NCBI RefSeq assembly: GCF_034670005.1
Contig: NZ_JAXMOH010000006.1
Location: forward strand, 124,001 to 188,000
Origin: Thalassobius sp034670005
Lineage (GTDB): Bacteria > Pseudomonadota > Alphaproteobacteria > Rhodobacterales > Rhodobacteraceae
Reading direction: 5' to 3'
Length of the DNA: 64,000 bases
Shown: positions 8,608-17,076 of the stretch, in pieces
Position numbering within the stretch: the first letter of the stretch is position 1
Layout: the number at the start of each line of letters is the position of its first letter
Translations under genes and position numbers: made by a program
Notes under the pieces: generated by a model
Seen by the model: only the letters and a program-made list of their open reading frames with translations
What the model was told of the DNA's origin: nothing
Database searches by the model: none

Positions 8608-9726
8608 ATGTCTTTTTTTGGAAAACTCAAACAACGGCTGATGAAAACCTCGTCCCGGATCGAGGACGGATTGGATTCCATCGTTGAAGACGGCGGCGAT
8701 ACCGAAGCGGCTGACGCGCCGGACGCAATCGCCAACGACGCGCCGCAGCCTGATGCGGCCGCCGCGCCGCAACCCGCTCCGGCCGATCCGGAATCAGCCA
8801 AACCCGAACCGGCACAGGACAGTCCACAGGTCACGGCCAAGCCGGGCCTTCTGGGCCGCATCATCGGCCGCAAGGATGCCCAACCGGTTGTCCGCCGGGT
8901 GCTCGATGACGATATGCTTGAACAGCTCGAAGAGCTGCTGATCGCATCTGATATGGGGGTCGACACCGCGTTGCGCGTCACCGCCAATATCGCCGAAGGG
9001 CGCTTTGGCCGCAAATTGTCGGTTGCCGAAATCAAGGGCCTGCTGGCGGATGAAATCGCCCGGATCATGGAAAACGTGGCAAAACCGCTGCCGATCTTCC
9101 CCAAAAAACCGCAGGTGGTTCTGGTCGTCGGCGTCAACGGGTCGGGCAAGACCACCACCATCGGCAAGCTGGCCAGCCAGTTCAAGGCGGCGGGCAAATC
9201 GGTGGTGATCGCGGCGGGCGACACGTTCCGCGCCGCAGCGGTTGAACAATTGCAGGTCTGGGGTGATCGCGCCGGGGTGCCCGTGCTGACCGCGCCCGAA
9301 GGGTCGGACCCGGCCAGCCTTGCCTTTGACGCGATGACCAAGGCCGAAGCCGACGGCGCTGACCTGCTGTTGATCGACACCGCCGGGCGATTGCAGAACC
9401 GTGCCGACCTGATGGAGGAGCTGGCCAAGATCGTCCGGGTCATCCGCAAGAAAGACGAAACCGCACCGCATAACACGCTTCTGGTGCTGGATGCGACCAC
9501 CGGCCAGAACGCGCTGAGCCAGGTCGAGACGTTCCAGAAACTGGCCGATGTGTCGGGTCTGGTGATGACCAAGCTCGACGGCACCGCCAAGGGCGGCGTG
9601 CTGGTGGCACTGGCCGACAAGTTCGGCCTGCCGATCCATGCGATCGGCGTGGGCGAGCAGATCGACGATCTGCAAGCCTTTGATCCCGAAGAATTTGCAA
9701 AAGCGCTGACAGGTCTTGATGCTTGA
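8608..9726 (+). CDS. ftsY: Signal recognition particle receptor FtsY
   Basis: FtsY is the membrane-associated GTPase that docks SRP-bound ribosomes at the Sec translocon. The 372-aa protein has an acidic Ala/Pro-rich N-terminal region (to about residue 80), the N domain, and the NG GTPase domain with GVNGSGKTT near residue 175, DTAGRLQNR near residue 257 and TKLDGTAKGG near residue 321. The last codons overlap the start of the next gene (ATG at 9719, ftsY stop 9724-9726), which points to co-translation of a four-gene run to 11687. Confidence 0.96.
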   Translation: MSFFGKLKQRLMKTSSRIEDGLDSIVEDGGDTEAADAPDAIANDAPQPDAAAAPQPAPADPESAKPEPAQDSPQVTAKPGLLGRIIGRKDAQPVVRRVLDDDMLEQLEELLIASDMGVDTALRVTANIAEGRFGRKLSVAEIKGLLADEIARIMENVAKPLPIFPKKPQVVLVVGVNGSGKTTTIGKLASQFKAAGKSVVIAAGDTFRAAAVEQLQVWGDRAGVPVLTAPEGSDPASLAFDAMTKAEADGADLLLIDTAGRLQNRADLMEELAKIVRVIRKKDETAPHNTLLVLDATTGQNALSQVETFQKLADVSGLVMTKLDGTAKGGVLVALADKFGLPIHAIGVGEQIDDLQAFDPEEFAKALTGLDA

Positions 9727-10156
9727 GATACATGATACACTACAAGGCGACCACGGCTGGGATATCGTGGCGGTTCACATGGCTGTGGATGAGGTGATGG
9801 AATCCTCGCGCCTGAGCTATCCCTATCTGGGCGACGACGATTGGTCGGCAGGACGCATCCTGTATTCCGAATGCATCGTGACCGATGGTGACGAAGTCGT
9901 CGGGGCCGGGCGTCTGATCTGGGATGCCGAGCGCGACAATGCGATCCCGCGGATACAGGATTTCTGCCTGATGCGGGCCTATCGCAGCAGTTTTGTCGTC
10001 GATTCGATGATTTCTGCGCTGATCGACGGCTATGCCGAAGACGCCGCAGGCGGCACCACGATATTGTCCCATGACGGTCAGGAAATCGACATTTCCGAAC
10101 GGGTCGAGCGGTTGCGCGACATCGCAGCGGGCCAGTTTGAACCCCGCGTGATATGA
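9719..10156 (+). CDS. Conserved-looking 145-aa protein of unknown function, coupled to ftsY
   Basis: The acidic, soluble product starts MLEIHDTLQGDHGWDIVAVH at the ATG that overlaps the ftsY stop codon. Its last codon region overlaps the next gene in the form ATGA (10153-10156). No known catalytic motif or membrane segment is visible. The tight coupling on both sides supports that it is a real gene, but nothing in the sequence assigns a function. Confidence 0.75.
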   Translation: MLEIHDTLQGDHGWDIVAVHMAVDEVMESSRLSYPYLGDDDWSAGRILYSECIVTDGDEVVGAGRLIWDAERDNAIPRIQDFCLMRAYRSSFVVDSMISALIDGYAEDAAGGTTILSHDGQEIDISERVERLRDIAAGQFEPRVI

Positions 10157-11055
10157 GCGCTTGGCTGATCGGGCTGGAAGGCACCGAAGCCGGGCATCAA
10201 CTGGCATTGATTTTGGCCCTGAGCGCGGCCTTGCTGCACGCAGTGTTCGGCGCGCTGCAAAAGGGGCGGCACGATCCTTGGCTGTCGCGCGGGGCGATTG
10301 ATTTCAGCTATGCGGTGATGGCCGCGCCAATCGCCCTTTTCCTCGTGCCTTGGCCTGAACCGCATATGTGGCCGATCTTTGCCACCGCGATCGCAATCCA
10401 TATCGGCTATAAATTCCTGCAGGCTTTCGCCTATACCAAGGGGGCTTACACCGTCGTCTATCCGGTGGTGCGCGGCACTGGCCCGTTGTTCACGGTGATC
10501 GGGGCCTATTTCCTGTTCGGGGAAACCTTTGCGCCGTTGCAATGGCTGGGGGTCGCGACCCTGCTGGCCGGGATCTTCGGCTTGGCGCTGTATAATCTGA
10601 TTTTTCTGGAACTGAACCGGGACACGCTGGGCATTGCCCTGATGCTGGCGGGCATGACCGGCCTGTTCGTTGCGCTTTACACCACCTATGACGCTTATGG
10701 CATCCGCGCCACCGCCAACCCTTTTACCTTTCTGGCATGGTTCTTCCTGTTCGACGGCTTGGTCATGCCGCCCGTTGCGTTCCTGCGCTGGCGTAACATG
10801 GCGCTGCGCCCGGCTGTTGCTCCGCTGATGCTGCGCGGCGTGGCGGGCGCGCTGGTGGCGTTTCTCAGTTTCGGGTCAATCATGCTGGCGACGCGGCTTG
10901 ACAAGGTGGGCGAGGCTGCTGTTCTGAGGGAAACATCGACCGTTTTCGCGGCACTGATCGGCTGGCTGGTACTGAAAGAAACGGTGGGACCGCGCAGAAT
11001 TGCGCTGATGGCCTTGATCGCGGTGGGCGCGGTCATAGTTGAATTGGGAAGCTGA
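10153..11055 (+). CDS. EamA/DMT-superfamily transporter
   Basis: The 300-aa protein has about ten hydrophobic segments in two halves, the layout of two EamA repeats in the drug/metabolite transporter superfamily. Typical features include AYTKGAYTVVYPVVRGTGPLF in the first half and LRETSTVFAALIGWLVLKETVG in the last EamA repeat. The substrate cannot be read from the sequence. It starts inside the stop of the preceding gene (ATGA) and is followed 11 bp later by yciB. Confidence 0.85.
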   Translation: MSAWLIGLEGTEAGHQLALILALSAALLHAVFGALQKGRHDPWLSRGAIDFSYAVMAAPIALFLVPWPEPHMWPIFATAIAIHIGYKFLQAFAYTKGAYTVVYPVVRGTGPLFTVIGAYFLFGETFAPLQWLGVATLLAGIFGLALYNLIFLELNRDTLGIALMLAGMTGLFVALYTTYDAYGIRATANPFTFLAWFFLFDGLVMPPVAFLRWRNMALRPAVAPLMLRGVAGALVAFLSFGSIMLATRLDKVGEAAVLRETSTVFAALIGWLVLKETVGPRRIALMALIAVGAVIVELGS

Positions 11056-11066
11056 CGGGAAATCTT

Positions 11067-11687
11067 ATGGCAGGCAAGAAAATCAATCCGCTACTCAAAT
11101 CGGGGCTGGAAATCGGTCCCATCGTGGCGTTTTTCGCGGCTTATCTGCTGTTGAAGGACAATGTCTATACCATCGGCGGGACCGATTATGATGGGTTCAT
11201 ACTGGTTACTGCCGGATTCATCCCGCTGCTGATCCTGTCCACTCTGGTGCTGTGGCGGCTCAACGGGCACCTGTCGAAAATGCAGGTGGTGACGCTGGTT
11301 CTGGTGGTGGTGTTCGGCGGCATGTCGGTCTGGCTGAATGATGACCGGTTTTTCAAGATGAAGCCGACCTTGATCTACCTACTCTTTGGCGGTGCCCTTG
11401 GATTCGGGCTGCTGCGCGGCAAAAGCTACCTCGAAGACCTGATGGATGCCCATTTGCCGCTGACCAAAGAGGGCTGGCTGGTGCTGACCCGGCGTCTGGC
11501 CGGATTTTTCTTTGCATTGGCGGTCCTGAACGAAGCGATCTGGCGCACCCAAAGCACCGAAACCTGGGTGTATTTCAAAACCTTCGGTCTGACGGCGGCG
11601 GTGTTTTTGTTTTTCATGACCCAAGGGGCCTTGTTCAAGAAATATGGCATCGACCCCGATCCGGAAGATGGCGGCGACACAGAGTGA
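11067..11687 (+). CDS. yciB: Inner membrane-spanning protein YciB (IspZ / septation protein A family)
   Basis: The 206-aa product begins with the family signature INPLLKSGLEIGPIVAFFAAY and has five to six membrane segments, with KMKPTLIYLLFGGALGFG and the conserved LNEAIWRTQSTETWVYFKTFG loop. YciB proteins are linked to cell-envelope synthesis and septation in enterobacteria. The gene is the last member of the ftsY run. The 132 bp that follow contain no gene. Confidence 0.9.
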   Translation: MAGKKINPLLKSGLEIGPIVAFFAAYLLLKDNVYTIGGTDYDGFILVTAGFIPLLILSTLVLWRLNGHLSKMQVVTLVLVVVFGGMSVWLNDDRFFKMKPTLIYLLFGGALGFGLLRGKSYLEDLMDAHLPLTKEGWLVLTRRLAGFFFALAVLNEAIWRTQSTETWVYFKTFGLTAAVFLFFMTQGALFKKYGIDPDPEDGGDTE

Positions 11688-11819
11688 GTGCCGCTTGCCT
11701 GACCTGAATGTCGGTGCGGCCCTATCGCAAATCCTCCTTCTCCATGCCCAACCCTGGCCGCTGCAAAGCGGTGACCTGAACGTCGCATATCAGATGTCAG
11801 CAAACGGTTAACCCACAGT

Positions 11820-12116
11820 TCATCGCTCCTGTTGCCAATCCCACGGCAATGGCAAATCCGTCCCCGGATCGCGTGCCTTGATCGCCTTCCATTGCGCGTA
11901 AAGCCGGTCCAGCCTGCGGCGCTCATCGGCCAGACTGCGGCCTTCCCATTTTTCCAGCAATTCGCATTGTTCCATCGGCACCACCGCACAACTCGCTGCA
12001 CCGTGCTTGGTGATCCATATCCGGCCGCCGCGATGCTGGACCCATCCGCTCAACCTTGTGGCGTCGCGGCGGAACTCGGTGACGGGGATGATGCGATAGG
12101 GGGCAAGACGGGGCAT
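11820..12116 (-). CDS. Phd/YefM-like antitoxin without a visible toxin partner
   Basis: The 98-aa product (start at 12116, MPRLAPYRIIPVTEF) has the N-terminal pattern of Phd/YefM antitoxins: an ITEFRR-type helix, then GGRIWITKHGAASCAVVPMEQCELLEK, matching the usual R-I-x-I-T-K-H-G-x-x-x-A-x-L segment that forms the DNA-binding dimer. The C-terminal half is charged, as expected for a toxin-binding tail. No small ORF for a RelE, Doc or VapC toxin lies on either side, so it is an orphan here, possibly a plain transcription factor. Confidence 0.65.
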   Translation of the reverse strand: MPRLAPYRIIPVTEFRRDATRLSGWVQHRGGRIWITKHGAASCAVVPMEQCELLEKWEGRSLADERRRLDRLYAQWKAIKARDPGTDLPLPWDWQQER

Positions 12117-12278
12117 GGGTGATCCTTTCGCGCCCATCCTCGGGCGGGTGGATTAACGCCACACTGACCCGACGCGCGGCGGGATGGGGGATTTGTAGTC
12201 TTTGGCACTACAAATTCCGCAAATGTCAGAAAATAACGCTACGGCAGGGGCGGCGATCCCGGTTCATTGCCAGAATAA

Positions 12279-12320
12279 TTGATGCATATCAAAGTCATGA
12301 TATTCCAAATATGCTATATT
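12279..12320 (+). promoter_or_regulatory. FnrL-type class II promoter: TTGAT-N4-ATCAA box with -10 element
   Basis: TTGATGCATATCAA at 12279-12292 is a perfect match to the Fnr/FnrL consensus TTGAT-N4-ATCAA. A TATATT -10 hexamer lies at 12315-12320. If transcription starts near 12327, the box is centred at about -41.5, the standard class II activator position. This predicts oxygen-regulated expression of the small membrane protein gene that begins at 12359. Confidence 0.75.
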
Positions 12321-12358
12321 TTTTTATATTGGATCGCGCGACAGCAAAGGAGGTTGCC

Positions 12359-12541
12359 ATGTTAAGGCTGGGTTTCATTCTGCATCTCTTCATCGGCTCT
12401 ACCCTTGCCGGATCGGCGATGATCGCGGCGTTGGTGCTGGGATTTGCCACCCTGCAACCGATTCTTCTGTCGGCGCTCGTCGGATTTGTCGCCGCGTTTC
12501 CCGTAACTTACTTCGTTTCCAGGGCGATCTATAACGCCTGA
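12359..12541 (+). CDS. 60-aa membrane protein, predicted FnrL target
   Basis: The product MLRLGFILHLFIGSTLAGSA... has two hydrophobic helices (about residues 4-28 and 33-52) separated by a short turn. The start is set by AAGGAGG five bases upstream; the longer open frame from 12119 is non-coding. Short proteins of this type are, as I recall, present across Rhodobacterales, sometimes under a misleading CTP synthetase label; no such enzyme domain can fit in 60 residues. It has its own FnrL-type promoter and its own terminator, so it is probably a single-gene unit induced or repressed by oxygen. Function unknown. Confidence 0.8.
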   Translation: MLRLGFILHLFIGSTLAGSAMIAALVLGFATLQPILLSALVGFVAAFPVTYFVSRAIYNA

Positions 12542-12566
12542 CGAGATGCCCGCCACAAGCGGGCTA

Positions 12567-12622
12567 TGGTGGTGACGGCGCAAAGGGAAGGGGTCCCCCG
12601 CGTGTCGTCGCCACCACTTTTT
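12567..12622 (+). terminator. Intrinsic terminator after the 60-aa membrane protein gene
   Basis: An 11-bp stem with one G-T pair (TGGTGGTGACG at 12567-12577 with CGTCGCCACCA at 12606-12616) encloses a 28-nt GC-rich loop and is followed by CTTTTT. A smaller hairpin, GCCCGC/GCGGGC at 12548-12563, precedes it. Confidence 0.6.
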
Positions 12623-13376
12623 ATGTCAGAAAGGCCCGCACGGCGGCTTCGAATTCACGCGGCTTTTCTGCATGCAACCAATGCCCCGCATCGGGGATCT
12701 TGGCGAATTTCGCCTGCGGGAACAGCATCTTGACATGGGGCCGGTCTTCGCGTTTGACATAGTCAGATTTCGCCCCCGACAAGAATAGGGTTGGCCCATC
12801 GAAACGGCCGTCAAGATTAGGAAAAGACAGGATTTTATCCATGTCCCGTTCCAGCGCGTCAAGGTTCAGCCGCCACCGTTTCTGCGCGACGTCCAGCGAC
12901 TGGGTGAAAAAGGTCGGCAGGATCGGATCATCCACCAACGCGCGCAATTGCGCTTCGGCATCTGATCGTTTTTCCACCTCGTCCAGATCCACCGCCCGCA
13001 TCGCCTTGATATACTGTAACTGCGAATGTCCATAGGGGACTGGCGCGATGTCGGCGACGACCAAGCGATTGACAAGGCTAGGATATTTCAACGCCAGAAC
13101 CATAGCCGCCTTGCCGCCCATGGAATGGCCCAGGACGTCCATCGGCGCGCCCTTGGCTTCGATCACCCGTGCCAAATCCTCTGCCATGCTTTCATAGTCA
13201 TGGTCGTCATGCCAAGGGCTGAAGCCATGATTGCGCTGGTCGACGGCAATCACCTGACGGCTGTCGGACAAACGCTTTGCAATCACCCCCCAATTGCGCC
13301 CCGACCCATAGAGGCCATGAACGATCAAAAGCGGGGGCAGGTCGGTTTTTTCACCGTGGACAATCTGGTTTAGCAT
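12621..13376 (-). CDS. Alpha/beta-fold hydrolase (YbfF-like esterase)
   Basis: The 251-aa protein shows the alpha/beta hydrolase landmarks: oxyanion region LLIVHGLYGSGRNW, nucleophile elbow GHSMGG (Ser near residue 105), and a C-terminal catalytic His in IPDAGHWLHAEKP. The best family match by eye is the YbfF group of short-chain esterases. The natural substrate is unknown. It is convergent with the 60-aa membrane protein gene and shares the terminator region at its 3' end. Confidence 0.88.
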   Translation of the reverse strand: MLNQIVHGEKTDLPPLLIVHGLYGSGRNWGVIAKRLSDSRQVIAVDQRNHGFSPWHDDHDYESMAEDLARVIEAKGAPMDVLGHSMGGKAAMVLALKYPSLVNRLVVADIAPVPYGHSQLQYIKAMRAVDLDEVEKRSDAEAQLRALVDDPILPTFFTQSLDVAQKRWRLNLDALERDMDKILSFPNLDGRFDGPTLFLSGAKSDYVKREDRPHVKMLFPQAKFAKIPDAGHWLHAEKPREFEAAVRAFLT

Positions 13377-13433
13377 AGGGTTTAGATAGAACAGGGCGCG
13401 GCCGGAGGCCAGTACCCTTGGGATCAGTACGGG

Positions 13434-13817
13434 ATGAGATCAGTGTTCGATCCAGTAGAATTTGAAAAGAAACAGGCAGAACTGGCGCAGCTTTTGTCCG
13501 AAAAATTCGGAGCCTCCTCGGGCGATTTGCAGCGCCGCATGCGTAAGGTCGGTCGACGGGTGCCAAAACGACTGCACAAGGCAGCCAAGACGATCACCGA
13601 TGCCGAGGCGCAGGCGGGGCACCCTAAACTGAGGCAGTTCATCGACCCAGCTGCGGTGAACCGGGCCTATGCGGACATACGTACCTACCTGAAAACCATC
13701 GACGTGACCGACCGGCGCAAAAGCGCTGTCTTGAGTGTACTGGGTGGGCTGTCCTTCAACCTGCTGCTGGCGGTGGCGCTGCTCTTGGGGTTTCTGCTTT
13801 GGCAGGGTTTACTTTGA
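13434..13817 (+). CDS. Conserved-looking 127-aa protein with a C-terminal membrane anchor
   Basis: The N-terminal 95 residues are basic and helical (MRSVFDPVEFEKKQAELAQLL, RRMRKVGRRVPKRLHKAAKTI) and end in one hydrophobic helix (SVLGGLSFNLLLAVALLLGFLLWQGLL). This fits a C-tail-anchored inner-membrane protein with a cytosolic basic domain. I do not recognise the family. The 3' end overlaps the convergent DUF817 gene by 62 bp. Confidence 0.6.
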   Translation: MRSVFDPVEFEKKQAELAQLLSEKFGASSGDLQRRMRKVGRRVPKRLHKAAKTITDAEAQAGHPKLRQFIDPAAVNRAYADIRTYLKTIDVTDRRKSAVLSVLGGLSFNLLLAVALLLGFLLWQGLL

Positions 13818-14658
13818 TTATCGCTCGGCGGTGCAGCACTCGCCGGAACACCAAGGTTACGGTGACGAAACTGACATAGAGCAAAAGATACCAGGACCCC
13901 ATCTTTGCAAAGCTCACCCGGTCGAATGGATTCTGCCCGGCATAGAGCCAAGTGCCGGTTAATGTCCCGATATTTTCCGCCAGCCACAGGAAGAAACTGG
14001 AGAAAAACGCTGCGAGTGGAAGAGGCATCCAGTACCAGTTTTCGCCGATCCGGAACCATATGCGGGTGCGTAGGAAAAGGATCAATGTCGCGGCGAAGAG
14101 CGCCAGCCGGATATCGGCGAGGAAATGATGGGCGAAGAAATTGACATAGATACCCGTGGCCAGGGCCAGCGTGGTCCAATAGGGAGGGTAGGGGGCGAAT
14201 TGCATGTCGAAAAGACGTATGACCCGCGCCATATAGCTACCCACTGAGGCGTACATGAACCCCGAAAACAGCGGCACGCCATAGAGCTTGAACAGCGCTG
14301 GTTCAGGGTAGGCCCAGCTGCCGGCATTTACCTTGAATAGCTCCATCGCAGTGCCGGTCAGGTGAAACAACACGATGATCCGCGCCTCGTCCCAGCTTTC
14401 CAGCTTGAGCCTCAGAAACAACGCCTGCAGCAGCACTGCAAGCCCAAGCAATATGTCATAGCGGTGTAGAATCCACTCAGGTTGCCAAACCGCCTTGCTG
14501 ATCAGGATCGCCAGCAACAGGCAGATGCCGAACAGGCAAGCCCAGCCCTGTTTCAGCACGAACATGACGAATTCGGCCGCCCAATGTGGCAGGCGTGCGC
14601 GCATCCAGTCGCCAAGCCGGCGCTCGATGCGAAGGGTGAGGGGGGCGTGGTGGGTCAT
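13756..14658 (-). CDS. DUF817-family integral membrane protein
   Basis: The 300-aa product has seven to eight membrane helices and carries the conserved segments of the DUF817 family, including RIIVLFHLTGTAMELFK, GSWAYPEPALFKLYGVPLFSGFMY and WLAENIGTLTGTWLYAGQ. Conserved charged residues inside helices (GTAMELFK, WLAENIG) suggest a catalytic or transport role, but none is established. The C-terminal tail is Pro/Ala-rich. Confidence 0.85.
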   Translation of the reverse strand: MTHHAPLTLRIERRLGDWMRARLPHWAAEFVMFVLKQGWACLFGICLLLAILISKAVWQPEWILHRYDILLGLAVLLQALFLRLKLESWDEARIIVLFHLTGTAMELFKVNAGSWAYPEPALFKLYGVPLFSGFMYASVGSYMARVIRLFDMQFAPYPPYWTTLALATGIYVNFFAHHFLADIRLALFAATLILFLRTRIWFRIGENWYWMPLPLAAFFSSFFLWLAENIGTLTGTWLYAGQNPFDRVSFAKMGSWYLLLYVSFVTVTLVFRRVLHRRAIIKVNPAKAETPRAAPPPAAG

Positions 14659-14691
14659 ATACTCTGATCAAATAAACTTTGGAGCACATAA

Positions 14692-14726
14692 AAACGCCGC
14701 CGCAGGTTTGTCCAGCGGCGGCGTTT
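14692..14726 (-). terminator. Intrinsic terminator after glyA
   Basis: A 12-bp perfect stem (AAACGCCGCCGC at 14692-14703 with GCGGCGGCGTTT at 14715-14726) with an 11-nt loop lies between the glyA stop and the DUF817 gene. Read on the minus strand it ends in TTTT. Confidence 0.85.
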
Positions 14727-14746
14727 CTTAGATCTGTGAGGTGTGA

Positions 14747-16030
14747 TCAGAGCTCAGGGTAAAGCGGGAATTTCGCGCAGAATGCTTCGACCTCGGCCTT
14801 CACCTTGGCTTCGACTTCACCGTTGCCTTCTTCGCCATTGGCGGCCAGCCCGTCGACCACTTCGACGATCCAGTCGGCGATCTGGCGGAATTCGGCTTCG
14901 CCGAAGCCGCGGGTGGTGCCGGCCGGGGTGCCCAGTCGGATGCCCGAAGTCACCATCGGTTTTTCCGGATCAAACGGGATACCGTTCTTGTTACAGGTGA
15001 TATGGGCGCGGCCCAATGCCTTTTCGGTAGCGTTGCCCTTCACGCCCTTGGGACGCAGGTCGACCAGCATCACATGGGTGTCGGTGCCGCCCGTTACCAT
15101 GTCAAGACCGCCCTTCATCAGCTGATCGGCCAGAGCTACTGCATTGGCGCGCACCTGTTTCTGATAGGTCTTGAATTCGGGACGCAGTGCTTCGCCGAAA
15201 GCCACTGCCTTGGCGGCGATCACATGCATCAACGGGCCGCCCTGAAGGCCGGGGAAGATGGCCGAGTTGACCTTTTTGGCGATGGCTTCGTCATTGGTCA
15301 GGATCATGCCACCGCGCGGACCGCGCAGGGTCTTGTGGGTGGTGGTGGTTGCGATGTCGGCATAGGGGAAGGGCGAGGGATGTTCGCCCGCCGCGACCAG
15401 ACCGGCGAAATGCGCCATGTCGACCATCAGGTAGGCGCCCACGGAATCGGCAATCTCGCGGAACTTGGCGAAATCAATCTGGCGCGGGATCGCCGAGCCA
15501 CCGGCGATAATCAGCTTGGGCTGGTGTTCCTTGGCCAGCGCCGCGACCTCGTCATAGTCGATCAGGCTGTCCTGCTTGCGCACGCCGTACTGGATCGCGT
15601 TGAACCACTTGCCCGACTGGTTCGGCGCGGCACCGTGGGTCAGGTGACCGCCCGAAGCCAGGTTCATGCCCAAAATGGTGTCGCCAGGCTTGATCAGCGC
15701 CATGAAAGCACCCTGGTTGGCCTGGCTGCCGGAATTGGGCTGCACATTGGCGAAGTCACAGCCGAACAGTTGCTTGGCCCGTTCGATGGCCAGGTTTTCG
15801 GCCACATCGACGAATTGGCAACCGCCATAATAACGCCGGCCGGGATAGCCTTCGGCGTATTTGTTCGTCATCACCGAACCTTGCGCTTCCATGACAGCGG
15901 CCGAGACGATGTTCTCGGAGGCGATCAGTTCGATCTCATTGCGCTGACGGCCAAGCTCGTCGGTGATCGACTGAAACAGTTCGGGATCGCGGGAAGACAG
16001 TGCTTCGGTGAAGAAACCGGTATCGGACAT
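14747..16030 (-). CDS. glyA: Serine hydroxymethyltransferase
   Basis: GlyA is the PLP enzyme that interconverts serine and glycine while charging tetrahydrofolate with a one-carbon unit. The 427-aa protein has ELIASENIVSAAVMEAQGSV, YPGRRYYGGC, the PLP-lysine motif TTTHKTLRGPRGG, and the C-terminal SGIRLGTPAGTTRG. The start MSDTGFF at 16030 is preceded by GGAG at a good distance; an ATG 15 bases further upstream lacks this. Confidence 0.97.
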   Translation of the reverse strand: MSDTGFFTEALSSRDPELFQSITDELGRQRNEIELIASENIVSAAVMEAQGSVMTNKYAEGYPGRRYYGGCQFVDVAENLAIERAKQLFGCDFANVQPNSGSQANQGAFMALIKPGDTILGMNLASGGHLTHGAAPNQSGKWFNAIQYGVRKQDSLIDYDEVAALAKEHQPKLIIAGGSAIPRQIDFAKFREIADSVGAYLMVDMAHFAGLVAAGEHPSPFPYADIATTTTHKTLRGPRGGMILTNDEAIAKKVNSAIFPGLQGGPLMHVIAAKAVAFGEALRPEFKTYQKQVRANAVALADQLMKGGLDMVTGGTDTHVMLVDLRPKGVKGNATEKALGRAHITCNKNGIPFDPEKPMVTSGIRLGTPAGTTRGFGEAEFRQIADWIVEVVDGLAANGEEGNGEVEAKVKAEVEAFCAKFPLYPEL

Positions 16031-16202
16031 CGGGGACTCCGTCATGGGAATTGGGATTGGCCGCTAGGTAAAGGAAATAAGACAGATGGGGAAGGCCCTA
16101 TTGCGACGCAACGGCGAACACTCGCGGCAGGGGTGGCGCCGCCCCGCAACTTGTGGTTCGATTGGCGTAAATTGATCCCAATCGGAAACAGGCCGCCGCC
16201 GA

Positions 16203-16964
16203 ATGAGTTTGAAAATCGCTTTTGTCGCCAGCGACAACCCATCGGCTCAGACAGCGAGGGCCGTGCTTGTGGGCCGTTATGGTCAGTCCGAGGAACAAAC
16301 CGCCGACATCATTGTCGCTTTGGGCGGTGATGGTTTTATGTTGACGACGCTGCACCGCACTCAACATCTGGATGTTCCGGTCTACGGGATGAACCGTGGA
16401 ACGGTCGGGTTTTTGATGAATGAATATTCCGAATCCGACCTGATGGAACGGCTGAAAGAAGCAGAGGAAGAGGTTATCAACCCGCTGTCGATGCGCGCCA
16501 CCTGTGCTGACGGAACGGTACACCAGGCCCTGGCGCTGAACGAAGTGTCAGTGCTGCGCAGCGGATCGCAGGCGGCCAAGCTGAAAATAACTGTGGACGG
16601 GCGGCTGCGGATGGAAGAACTGGTCTGCGATGGCGCCTTGCTCGCCACCCCTGCAGGCTCAACCGCATATAATTATTCAGCCCACGGCCCGATTCTGCCG
16701 ATCGGGTCCGACGTACTGGCGTTGACCGCGATTGCGCCGTTCCGGCCGCGCCGCTGGCGTGGAGCATTGTTGCCAAAAACCGCGAATGTGCAATTTGATG
16801 TGCTGGAGGCCGAAAAACGCCCGGTGATGGCCGAGGCCGACAGTCATCTGGTGGAAAACGCGGTCTGCGTTGAAATCCGGTCCGAACCCGGTATCAAGCA
16901 CCGGATATTGTTCGATCCGGGTCACGGGTTGGAAGAGCGCCTGATCCGCGAACAATTCGTCTGA
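16203..16964 (+). CDS. nadK: NAD kinase
   Basis: NadK phosphorylates NAD+ to NADP+ and supplies the NADPH pool. The 253-aa protein has the GGDG motif (IIVALGGDGFMLTTLH near residues 37-52), the substrate-binding NEVSVLR segment and CDGALLATPAGSTAYNYSAHGP. The length is that of short alphaproteobacterial NAD kinases. It is divergent from glyA (172 bp apart). Confidence 0.95.
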   Translation: MSLKIAFVASDNPSAQTARAVLVGRYGQSEEQTADIIVALGGDGFMLTTLHRTQHLDVPVYGMNRGTVGFLMNEYSESDLMERLKEAEEEVINPLSMRATCADGTVHQALALNEVSVLRSGSQAAKLKITVDGRLRMEELVCDGALLATPAGSTAYNYSAHGPILPIGSDVLALTAIAPFRPRRWRGALLPKTANVQFDVLEAEKRPVMAEADSHLVENAVCVEIRSEPGIKHRILFDPGHGLEERLIREQFV

Positions 16965-17013
16965 GCAAAGCGGGAGACCCCGGGGGTATCCCGACTTGGG
17001 GGCGAGCTTTGCT
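16964..17013. repeat. Hairpin downstream of nadK
   Basis: AGCAAAGC at 16964-16971 pairs with GCTTTGCT at 17006-17013 around a GC-rich loop that can itself fold. There is no T tract, so termination activity is uncertain. Confidence 0.35.
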
Positions 17014-17076
17014 TGTCGGCTCCGCCGGGTTGACCTAGCATGGCGGTAATTCTTGCCCCATTTTTCAAGGCGTGCC

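Noticed and set aside
8592..10184. 530-aa minus-strand reading frame over ftsY
   Set aside because: Ser/Arg/Pro-rich translation typical of an antisense shadow of a GC-rich gene; ftsY is certain on the other strand.
12119..12358. N-terminal extension of the 60-aa membrane protein
   Set aside because: The extension covers the FnrL box and promoter; AAGGAGG places the start at 12359.
15002..16330. 442-aa plus-strand reading frame across glyA
   Set aside because: Antisense shadow, rich in His/Gly/Gln, no ribosome binding site; glyA is unambiguous.
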